This document shows positions 42,107-49,185 of a DNA stretch of 49,185 nt, piece by piece. Each line of letters starts with the position of its first letter. The first letter of the stretch is position 1. This stretch comes from Streptomyces sp. man185 (lineage in GTDB: Bacteria; Actinomycetota; Actinomycetes; Streptomycetales; Streptomycetaceae). The notes beneath the pieces were generated by a model. The model saw only the letters and a program-made list of their open reading frames with translations, had not been told where the DNA came from and did no database searches. The position numbers were made by a program, and so were the translations under genes. The stretch is from the NCBI GenBank assembly GCA_002551355.1, contig NTHE01000061.1, positions 1 to 49,185 on the forward strand, given 5' to 3'.

Positions 42107-43523
42107 CGCCGCCCCAGAGCGTGTGGAACGAACCCTCCCGGTCCGTACGCCGATAGGTGTGCGCCCCGAAGAAGTCCCGCTGGCCCTGGGTGAGCGCCGC
42201 GGGCAGCCGGTCCGCGCGCAGGCCGTCGTAGTACGAGAGCGCGGCGGCGAAGCCCGGGGTCGGCACGCCCTGGCGCACGGCCTCGGCCACCACCGCCCGC
42301 CAGTCGTCCTGCGCCGCGCCGATCTCCTGCCCGAACTCCTTGTCGGAGAGCAGGCTGACCAGGTCCGGCCGGTTGTCGTAGGCGGCGCGGATGCGGTCCA
42401 GGAACGCCGCCCGGATGATGCAGCCCGCTCGCCAGATCGCTGCCACGGAGCCGAGATCGATGTCCCAGTCGTAGGCCTCGCTGCCTGCCCTGATCTGGTG
42501 GAAGCCCTGCGTGTACGAGACGATCTTGGAGGCGTACAGGGCCCGTTCCACCCGGTCCGCGAACGCCGCGGCCGCCGCCCCGTCGAGCGGCGTCGGAGTG
42601 GGCCCCGGCAGGCCGCGCGCAGCCTCCCGCAGATCGGCGTGGCCGGAGAGCGACCGGGCGAAGACCGCCTCGGCGATCCCCGATACCGGGACGCCGAGAT
42701 CCAGCGCGATCTGCACGGTCCAGCGCCCGGTGCCCTTCTGCTCCGCCCGGTCCTGCACGACGTCGACGAACGGCTTGTCGGTCGCCGCGTCCGTGTGGGC
42801 GAGGACCTCCGCCGTGATCTCGATGAGGTAAGAATCCAGCCGCCCGGTGTTCCACGTACGGAAGACGTCGGCGATCTGCGCGGGGGAGTACCCGGCGACG
42901 GCGCGCAACAGGTCGTACGCCTCAGCGATCAGCTGCATGTCCGCGTACTCGATGCCGTTGTGGACCATCTTCACGAAGTGGCCCGCGCCGTCGGGACCGA
43001 TGTGGGCGGTGCACGGCGTGCCGTCCCCGGCCCGCGCGGCGATCTTCTCCAGCATCGGGCCGAGCGACGCGTAGGACTCGGCCGAGCCGCCCGGCATGAT
43101 GCTGGGCCCGTTCAGCGCGCCCTCCTCGCCGCCGGAGATGCCCACCCCGACGAAGTGGATCCCGCGCTCGCGCAGCTCCTTCTCGCGGCGGCGGGTGTCC
43201 TCGAAGTGGGCGTTCCCGCCGTCGATGATGACGTCGCCCTCCTCCAGCAGCGGCGCGAACTCCTGGATCACCGCGTCGGTGGGGTCGCCCGCCTTCACCA
43301 TGATCACCAGGCGCCGGGGGCGCTCCAGCGCGGCGACGAACTCCTCGGGCGTGTGCGCGGCGACGAACGTGCCCTCGTCGCCGAACTCCTCGACCAGGGC
43401 ATCCGTACGGGACGTGGTGCGGTTGTGCAGGGCGACGGTGTAGCCGTTGCGGGCGAAGTTCCGGGCGAGATTGCGGCCCATGACCGCGAGTCCGGTGACA
43501 CCGATCTGAGCAGTGCCGCTCAT
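42081..43523 (-). CDS. gnd: 6-phosphogluconate dehydrogenase, decarboxylating
   Basis: This 480-residue enzyme converts 6-phosphogluconate to ribulose 5-phosphate with NADP. Visible features are the Rossmann start IGVTGLAVMGRNLARNFARNG, IIDGGNAHFEDT, the signature GISGGEEGALNGPSIMPGG, catalytic KMVHNGIEYADMQLI and the C-terminal FFGAHTYRRTDREGSFHTLWGG that closes the partner's active site. Length is that of the long, dimeric form. AGGAG lies seven bases before the ATG at 43523; upstream in-frame codons are repetitive and not coding. Confidence 0.96.
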   Translation of the reverse strand: MSGTAQIGVTGLAVMGRNLARNFARNGYTVALHNRTTSRTDALVEEFGDEGTFVAAHTPEEFVAALERPRRLVIMVKAGDPTDAVIQEFAPLLEEGDVIIDGGNAHFEDTRRREKELRERGIHFVGVGISGGEEGALNGPSIMPGGSAESYASLGPMLEKIAARAGDGTPCTAHIGPDGAGHFVKMVHNGIEYADMQLIAEAYDLLRAVAGYSPAQIADVFRTWNTGRLDSYLIEITAEVLAHTDAATDKPFVDVVQDRAEQKGTGRWTVQIALDLGVPVSGIAEAVFARSLSGHADLREAARGLPGPTPTPLDGAAAAAFADRVERALYASKIVSYTQGFHQIRAGSEAYDWDIDLGSVAAIWRAGCIIRAAFLDRIRAAYDNRPDLVSLLSDKEFGQEIGAAQDDWRAVVAEAVRQGVPTPGFAAALSYYDGLRADRLPAALTQGQRDFFGAHTYRRTDREGSFHTLWGGDRSEVEAG

Positions 43524-43688
43524 CTGTGTGCTCCTGTGATCCGAGTGCGACGGTGTGTGGGGTGGGTCCGGTGCGTGGGACGGTTCCGGTACGTGAGGCG
43601 GGTCCGCCATACGAGTGCTGCGCTTCGGCCACGGAGTACGGGCCCGGGGACATCCGCGTTCAGGGGTGGACGCTCGCCGACGGTCCGC

Positions 43689-44231
43689 TCAGGGCGCGGG
43701 TGAAGCGGTCGTGCCGCCGGTGGCGGGGCCGGACCCGGGAGCGCCGGGGGGCGGCCCCGGCTCCAGGAGCGCGTCGTCGTCCCCCGGCTCCGGGATCACG
43801 TGCATCGCTGCCTCCTCGGCCGACGCCGCCGCCCCGTCGATGCCCACGTCGCTGGCGGTGAGGGTCGCCGGGACGGTCCCTTCCGCCTGCTGGGTCAGCC
43901 GCCCGGCGCGGGCGATGCCGACCTCGTTGTCCCAGGGCTCGCCGTCGCCGCCCGCCAGGTCGCCCACACCGTCGCCGAGGGAACCGTCCGGCTCGGGGAC
44001 TTCCCTGCTCAGGCGGGTTTCGAGGGACTCGCCGGTGTGCTGCTCCGGGGCCGTGGTGCCGAGTCCCTCGACCACCCACGGGCGGTCCGGCGGAGCGTAG
44101 CCCTCGTCCAGCGGGTCGCCGGTGCCGGACGGGTCCATGAGCGTGTCCTCGGCCCCGAGCTGCTCGGCGGGGTCGGAAGCCTCGGGTTCCTGGGGCTGGT
44201 AGACGTCGTCCCCCCAGTCGGTGTCGCTCAT
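43689..44231 (-). CDS. DUF5709-type acidic protein
   Basis: The 180-residue protein is acidic and largely disordered: MSDTDWGDDVYQPQEPEASD, LDEGYAPPDRPWVVEGLGTT, ETRLSREVPE, then DNEVGIARAGRLTQQ and EEAAMHV. This order matches the small DUF5709 family common in Streptomyces, of unknown function. Its C terminus is Gly/Pro-rich and poorly conserved. It is 165 bases upstream of gnd on the same strand and divergent from the membrane protein at 44452. Confidence 0.78.
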   Translation of the reverse strand: MSDTDWGDDVYQPQEPEASDPAEQLGAEDTLMDPSGTGDPLDEGYAPPDRPWVVEGLGTTAPEQHTGESLETRLSREVPEPDGSLGDGVGDLAGGDGEPWDNEVGIARAGRLTQQAEGTVPATLTASDVGIDGAAASAEEAAMHVIPEPGDDDALLEPGPPPGAPGSGPATGGTTASPAP

Positions 44232-44451
44232 GGCGCGTCCTTTCCTCCGGGAGTGCCGAATACCACTGTCCCCTGTACGCAATTCCACTCCGGTCCCGCT
44301 CCGGCCGCAAAGGGAAGATCGGGTTCTGGTACCCGGCGGGGGCGGCGCGAAGCGGTCCGTACGCAGGTCGCGCCGCGTTCCCCGGCGCGCGGAGACTCTT
44401 GGGGCGCCGGGCCGTTCGCATCGTCGAACGCCCCGCACAGGGTGATCCTCC

Positions 44452-45427
44452 ATGGGGTACGGACAGCAGTCGCCCGGCGGCGATCACCAGCAGCAGGGGC
44501 CATGGCCGCCGTACGCGGGACAGCCGCCCGCTCCCGGGGGCCGCGCGCCCTGGAACGCGCCTACCGAGCCGACCGGGCAGCCCACCGCGGCCTCTGCTCC
44601 CTGGAGCGTGCGCCCCGGCCCGCCCCCGTCCCGCGGCGGCCGCCGGAGCTCGGTCGTCGCCGTCGTCGCGGCCACCGCCGTCGTCCTCGCCGCCGGGATC
44701 ACCGGGTTCCTGATGCTCGGCGGCGACGGAGACGACGGAAAGCCGGACGCCGGATCCACCGGAGCGGACGTCGTCTCCCCGTCCGCGTCCCCGGGCGAGC
44801 CCCGCGGCGGGGCGAAGGACGGGACCGCGCCCCTCGTGCCCGGCTGGAAGACGGTGATCAACCCCAAGCGCGGCGTCGCCTTCGACGTGCCGGAGGACTG
44901 GGCGCTCAAGTCGTCCGGCTGGGTGACTTACGTCGCGGAGAACAGCGACCCGGCGGAGACCCCGCTCGTCGGGTTCTCCGCCCCGGCCATCCTCAAGGAG
45001 AAGTGGTGCCGGTCCGACGACGACGGCAACGGCACCCAGGAGGACACCCCGCTCGCCTCCGCGGGCTCCCGGGGTGAGCCAGCCGCCCGCAGCACCGCCG
45101 AAGCGGCCCGGGAGAACGCCCGCCTGTGGGTCTACGGCACCTACGCCCAGCCGTCGAAGGAGAAGGTCACCACCGGGGCGGCGAAGCCGTTCATCACGAA
45201 GTCCGGCATCACCGGGCGCGTGGCGACGGCCACCTCGACCGGGGTCGACGGAACGTCGGGGCCGCTGCGCCTACGACGGCAAGGCGACCGCGTTCGCCTT
45301 CGAGAGCCCGGCGGGTGAGACGGTCTCCTGGACGTTCGTCGGCGTAAGGGGAGTCGACGACGAGGTGCCCGAGCCGACCGTGCGGAAGATCCTCGGCACC
45401 GTCCGGCTCGTCGACAGCACGTCCTGA
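44452..45427 (+). pseudogene. Membrane-anchored lipoprotein-like protein, C terminus frameshifted
   Basis: The protein starts MGYGQQSPGGDHQQQGPWPP with a Pro/Gly-rich cytoplasmic region, one membrane helix at about 65-90, and an extracytoplasmic domain beginning PGWKTVINPKRGVAFDVPEDW, a known streptomycete pattern. The frame leaves its homology near 45258 (after ATSTGVDG) and would stop at 45318. The next frame supplies the natural end: CAYDGKATAFAFESPAGE, SWTFVGVRGVDDEVPE, RKILGTVRLVD. One extra G in the GGGG run at 45258-45261 explains it. The restored protein is about 324 residues; function unknown. Confidence 0.7.
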
Positions 45428-45440
45428 CGGGGCCCGGCCC

Positions 45441-45478
45441 GGCCCCGGTGTCCGCCCCGGCCGGCGCGGACCGGGGCC
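45441..45478 (+). terminator. Terminator hairpin after the membrane protein gene
   Basis: GGCCCCGG-TCCGC and GCGGACCGGGGCC pair with a two-base bulge, 14 bases past the stop at 45427. Confidence 0.6.
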
Positions 45479-45901
45479 CTTCCCATCCCCCGTACACTCG
45501 GCCCATGGGACGCAGCGCCGAGCCGAGTGAGTGCCCGCACCGGGCCTCCTCCGCGCTGCCCCCGGTCGCCGCCCGCGCGGCCGTGCCCCCGGCGCCCGCC
45601 GACGCGGCGCCCGGAACGGGCCGTACCGCACTGCACGGCCACGGCTAGCGGTCTTCGCGACCGTTCCCGACAGCCACATCCGGCGTTCCCGGCCCCAGGC
45701 GTGACCGCCCGGCCCGCCCCCTCACCGACACCACTTCTCCGCCGCGCCGAGCGCCGGAGCCCACCGTCGCCTCCGGCGTTCGCCGGACGCGCGCGTTCCA
45801 CGATCGGCTCCACAGCACCACGCGGCCCACGGCGCATCCGCCCGTGCCGTTTCCCGGCGACGGCCGCACCACTTGGCCGCGCCACACTCGAAGGGATCAT
45901 C
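45479..45901. other. Gap upstream of the MurE-like gene, with a doubtful small ORF
   Basis: About 420 bases hold no recognisable gene. A TACACT hexamer at 45493-45498 lies six bases before an ATG at 45505, the layout of a leaderless transcript. The ORF (47 codons, MGRSAEPSECPHR onward, stop at 45648) is Ala/Pro-rich and of unknown meaning; it could be a leader peptide or chance. The promoter of the ligase gene is not obvious. Confidence 0.3.
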
Positions 45902-47377
45902 GTGAAGCTGAGCGACCTCATGGCCGGGCAGGACCACCACGTGCTGCGGGGAACCCCCGACCGCACGGACGTCACCGCCGGCGCGACGTTCGACGCGGAC
46001 CGGGTCACCCCCGGCTCCGTCTTCGCCGCGGTGCCCGGCCATGCCGCCGGCGGTCCGGACGCCGTCGCCCCGGCCGTCGCACGCGGTGCGGTCGCCGTGC
46101 TCGTCGACGAACAGGCGCCACCCCTGCCCCCGGCGCTGGGCGACGTGTGCGCCGTACGCGTCCCCGACGTCCGCAGGGCTGCCGCCGTGGTGGCCTCGCG
46201 CTACTTCGGCGAACCGGGCCGGGCGATGGACCTGGTCGCCATCACCGGGACCAACGGCAAGACGTCCGTCTCGTACATGACCGAGTCGGTGCTGCGCCTC
46301 GCCGAGCAGGCCCGGGTCGGAGTGATCGGCACCGCGGGCAGCCGGATCGGGGACGAGCTCATCCCGATGCCGCCCTCGGTGCTCACCACCCCCGAATCGC
46401 CCGATCTCCAGTACCTGCTGGGACACATGCGCGACCGGGCCTGCGGCAGCGTCGTCCTGGAGGCCACCTCGATGGGGCTGCTGACGCACCGCCTGGACCG
46501 TACGTTCATCGACGTCGGCGTCTTCACCAACCTGACCCAGGACCACCTCGACGACCACGGCACCATGGAGAACTACCGCGACGCCAAACTCCGCCTCTTC
46601 CAGGGCCTGTGCCGACGCGCCGTGGTCAACGCCGACGACCCGGTGGGCGCCGGGATCCGGCAGCTGATGCCCGGCGCGGTGACCACGTACGCGCTGGACG
46701 GCGACGCGGACTACCGCGCGAGCGATCTCGTCGTGGACGCCTCGGGCACCCGGTTCACGCTGCACCACGACGGTCGCAAGTATCCGGCGGCGATCCCCGC
46801 GCCGGGCCGGTTCTCGGTCTCCAACGCGCTGGCCACGGTGGCCGCGTGCCACCTCCTGGGCCACGGTCTGGCCGGGCTGGTCGACGCTCTGGAGCGGATG
46901 CCGCAGATCCCCGGCCGCTTCGAACGCCTCCGGACCCCCGAGGGCACCTCGGTGATCGTGGACTACGCCCACTCGCCGGACTCCCTCAGCAAGGTCCTCA
47001 CCACGATCCGGGGCTTCGCCCGGGGCCGGGTCATCACCGTCTTCGGCTGCGGCGGTGACCGAGACACCACCAAGCGCGCCGAGATGGGCGCGATCGCGGG
47101 CACCCACTCCGACCTGTGCGTGCTCACCTCCGACAACCCGCGTTTCGAGGACCCCGAGGTCATCCTCGACCAGATCGCGGAGGGCATCGCTTCGACCGGG
47201 ACGCCGTTCGAGCGGCTCACCGACCGCCGTCCGGCCATCGCCGCCGCGCTGGCGGAGGCGGGGCCGGACGACATCGTGCTCATCGCGGGCAAGGGCAGCG
47301 AACCGCACCAGAGCGTCCGGGGCGAACTGCTGCCGTTCAGCGACATGGCCACCGTGCGTGAGCTGATCGGCGCGTAG
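45902..47377 (+). CDS. MurE-like UDP-MurNAc-tripeptide synthetase
   Basis: This 491-residue Mur ligase has the N-terminal UDP-binding domain, ATP loop ITGTNGKTS near residue 115, LEATSMGLLTHRLD, TNLTQDHLDDHGTMENYRDAKLRLF with the family His/Asp, and C-terminal VIVDYAHSPDSL, FGCGGDRDTTKRAEM and DNPRFEDPE, the DNPR motif linked to meso- or LL-diaminopimelate addition. GTG start with AAGGGA five bases upstream. The gene is not in a division/cell-wall cluster, so it may be a second copy serving a special pathway rather than the housekeeping murE. Confidence 0.88.
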   Translation: MKLSDLMAGQDHHVLRGTPDRTDVTAGATFDADRVTPGSVFAAVPGHAAGGPDAVAPAVARGAVAVLVDEQAPPLPPALGDVCAVRVPDVRRAAAVVASRYFGEPGRAMDLVAITGTNGKTSVSYMTESVLRLAEQARVGVIGTAGSRIGDELIPMPPSVLTTPESPDLQYLLGHMRDRACGSVVLEATSMGLLTHRLDRTFIDVGVFTNLTQDHLDDHGTMENYRDAKLRLFQGLCRRAVVNADDPVGAGIRQLMPGAVTTYALDGDADYRASDLVVDASGTRFTLHHDGRKYPAAIPAPGRFSVSNALATVAACHLLGHGLAGLVDALERMPQIPGRFERLRTPEGTSVIVDYAHSPDSLSKVLTTIRGFARGRVITVFGCGGDRDTTKRAEMGAIAGTHSDLCVLTSDNPRFEDPEVILDQIAEGIASTGTPFERLTDRRPAIAAALAEAGPDDIVLIAGKGSEPHQSVRGELLPFSDMATVRELIGA

Positions 47378-47401
47378 GCCCGGAGCCCGTAGGCCCTTGG
47401 G

Positions 47402-47430
47402 CGTGCAGGCGTGCAGGCGTGCAGGCGTGC
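47402..47430. repeat. Eight-base tandem repeat
   Basis: CGTGCAGG occurs three times head to tail followed by CGTGC, in the gap between the ligase and esterase genes. Confidence 0.85.
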
Positions 47431-47529
47431 GGACCAAGATCAATGCGTTGGCGTTGGCGGCGCGTGTGCTGGGATGCTGGCCCGGCCGCGCCGAACGCCG
47501 GACGGGGCAGCAGCGGGGGAGCGGGCGCC

Positions 47530-49092
47530 GTGGACATCTTCAGGACGAAGAGCGGTCGGGTACGGGGGCGGCGCGCCGCCCGGGACCGCGGAATCGTCTC
47601 CGTACGCGGACTCCCTTACGCGGCACCGCCGTTCGGCGCCCACCGGTTCCGGGAGCCGCGGCCGGTGGAACCCTGGGACGGCATACGGGACTGCGCCGCC
47701 TTCGGGCCGGTCGCTCCGCAGTCGGCCGAACTCCCGGGCGCGCCGACATGGTCGCCCGGTGACGAGGACATCCTCACGCTGAACATCTGGACGCCCGCCG
47801 ACGGACCGGGCGGCCTGCCGGTACTGGTCTGGATCCACGGCGGCGCGTACGTCTTCGGGTCCTCGGCCCAGCCCGACTTCGACGGCACCGCACTGGCGGG
47901 CCTGGGGCTCGTCGTCGTCACCCTCAACAGCCGCCTCGGCTTCGAAGGGTTCGGCCACGTCCCCGACGCCGACGGCGGTGCGGCCTTCCCGGACAACCGG
48001 GGCCTGCTCGACCAGATCGCCGCCCTGGAGTGGGTCCGCGACAACATCTCCGCGTTCGGAGGCTCGCCCGACCGGGTCACCCTGGCCGGGCAGTCGTCGG
48101 GGGCGACCTCGGTCGCCTGCCTGACGGTGGCCGACCGGGCGCGCGGCCTGTTCCGCCGGGCCGTCCTGCACAGTGCCGTCAACTCCTGCGCCACGGTGGA
48201 GCAGGCGGCCCGCACCACGGCCGAGGTGGCAGCGGCGGCCGGCGTGCCCGCCACCCGCGCCGGGCTGCTCGCCGCCCCGCCCCAGGCCCTCGTGGCCGCC
48301 GCGGACCGGGTCTGCGAACGGTACGCACAGGACCCCGCCTCGGGGCAGCGCCACTACGACCCGGCGATCTACGGCCCGGTCGCCGACGGCGTTCTGCTGA
48401 CCGCCGACCCGCTGGAGGCACTGGCGGCCGGAGCGGGCGGCGCGGTGGAGCTGCTGGTCTGCCACACCACGGAGGAATACTGGCTCCTGGACGCGGTCGG
48501 CAGCAGCGCGAAGATTACAACGGAAGATCAACTGACGTGCTTCGCCGCCGACTTCGGACTCCCTGCCTCGCTGGTCGAGGGCCACCGCGAACGCCTTCCG
48601 GACGCGCCGGTGCTCGACGTCTACCTGACCCTCTACTCCGGCCTCCTCTTCGCCGAGTACAGCTGTCGCCTCGCCGAGGCCCATGCCCGGGCGGGCGGCC
48701 GGGCCTTCCTCGCCCGCTTCGACCGCCGCCGGGACCCGGCGGGGCAGCGGGCGCGTGCCTGGCACTGCGCGGACATCCCGTTCGCCTTCGGCAACCTCCA
48801 CGAGGAGAGCCTCCACTTCCTCGTCGGCGGTCCGCCCGGCGCGGCCGACGAGGAGCTCTCCCGGCGGATGGCAGGTGCCTGGGCCGAGTTCGCGACCCAC
48901 GGCGAACCGGGCTGGGGGCCTCTGGACTGCCCCGCCGGAAGCGGGGAGACCGTACGGGTGTGGCGTACGGCGGACGAGGGGGCGGACGAGGCCCGGCAGC
49001 CGGGAGGGGTACGGGCCGCAAGCGTGCGCGGGGCGAAGGACGGCTTCCGCGACCTGTGGCGTACCGCCGGACTGCCCCTCCTGGCGCCCTGA
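47530..49092 (+). CDS. Type B carboxylesterase/para-nitrobenzyl esterase
   Basis: This 520-residue alpha/beta hydrolase has the family N-terminal segments VSVRGLPYAAPPFGAHRF and DEDILTLNIWTPAD, the oxyanion-hole WIHGGAYVFGS, nucleophile Ser189 in LAGQSSGATS and a likely catalytic His in AWHCADIPFAFGN. No signal peptide is present, so it is probably cytoplasmic. GTG at 47530 has GGGGGAG eight bases upstream; an earlier in-frame start falls in the tandem repeat. Substrate unknown. The remaining 93 bases of the window hold no gene. Confidence 0.9.
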   Translation: MDIFRTKSGRVRGRRAARDRGIVSVRGLPYAAPPFGAHRFREPRPVEPWDGIRDCAAFGPVAPQSAELPGAPTWSPGDEDILTLNIWTPADGPGGLPVLVWIHGGAYVFGSSAQPDFDGTALAGLGLVVVTLNSRLGFEGFGHVPDADGGAAFPDNRGLLDQIAALEWVRDNISAFGGSPDRVTLAGQSSGATSVACLTVADRARGLFRRAVLHSAVNSCATVEQAARTTAEVAAAAGVPATRAGLLAAPPQALVAAADRVCERYAQDPASGQRHYDPAIYGPVADGVLLTADPLEALAAGAGGAVELLVCHTTEEYWLLDAVGSSAKITTEDQLTCFAADFGLPASLVEGHRERLPDAPVLDVYLTLYSGLLFAEYSCRLAEAHARAGGRAFLARFDRRRDPAGQRARAWHCADIPFAFGNLHEESLHFLVGGPPGAADEELSRRMAGAWAEFATHGEPGWGPLDCPAGSGETVRVWRTADEGADEARQPGGVRAASVRGAKDGFRDLWRTAGLPLLAP

Positions 49093-49185
49093 GCCCCCGA
49101 ACTGCCGGCTGCCGCGCGGGCGCCCGGCACGCACGCCCCGCAGGGCGGCGCGGCGGGCGCGTGCAAGCAACTCGCCGCCTCCGCC

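Noticed and set aside
47402..47430. Eight-base repeats as a regulatory array
   Set aside because: Short and imperfect at the end, with no palindromic character. Listed only as a simple repeat.

Overview
The window looks like chromosomal DNA of a Streptomyces or close relative. GC content is very high, GTG starts are frequent, TTA codons are almost absent, and typical families are present: a class F sortase next to CHRD and Excalibur surface proteins, a DUF5709-type protein, sugar ABC transporters without their own ATPase, and CBM13-bearing secreted glycosidases. I saw no rRNA, tRNA or CRISPR array.

Layout. (1) 1-13.9 kb, all minus strand: a catabolic cluster with a secreted beta-propeller protein, an ion-transporter-superfamily permease, a 210-residue unknown protein, a HyuA-like hydantoinase/oxoprolinase, an FAD oxidoreductase, a LacI regulator with tandem palindromic operators, a ManD/RspA-type mannonate dehydratase, a sugar ABC importer (two permeases and a lipoprotein) with a FadR-type operator upstream, and a FadR-type GntR regulator. 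(2) 14.0-20.2 kb: a secreted pyroglutamyl-peptidase-like protein with Ser in place of the catalytic Cys, an Excalibur wall protein, a decayed CHRD/sortase pair, and a response regulator divergent from a CHASE3-like histidine kinase. (3) 20.2-24.1 kb: an accessory island of broken genes. It holds a receiver remnant, an IS701-type remnant, a MazF-like toxin, an IS-like element with long inverted ends, a SUKH protein with a TTA codon, a YwqK-type protein overlapping an amber-interrupted gene, and a WD40 scrap.

(4) 24.2-35.5 kb: a coherent type II arabinogalactan utilisation locus. It comprises an ABC importer, a LacI repressor, a GH43 exo-beta-1,3-galactanase with CBM13, a GH30 endo-beta-1,6-galactanase with two ricin-type lectin regions, and a GH35 beta-galactosidase. 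Four copies of one palindrome (consensus ATGTTTACGTAAACAT) lie before the ABC operon, the lacI/GH43 divergent promoter (two copies) and the GH35 gene. This predicts one small regulon in which secreted enzymes cut the plant polysaccharide, the ABC system imports the products and the GH35 enzyme finishes them in the cytoplasm.

(5) 35.7-49.1 kb: a truncated SpoIIE phosphatase, panD, a GNAT protein, a PIG-L remnant, a proline-rich peptide, a LysA-like PLP decarboxylase, a family 1 encapsulin with its DyP peroxidase cargo, gnd, DUF5709, a frameshifted membrane protein, a MurE-like ligase and a type B carboxylesterase. The encapsulin targeting peptide of the DyP is intact but lies one frame away from the catalytic domain. 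The other clear single-base breaks (CHRD near 17392, membrane protein near 45258) also lie in or beside short G or C runs, so sequencing error must be excluded before calling them biology.
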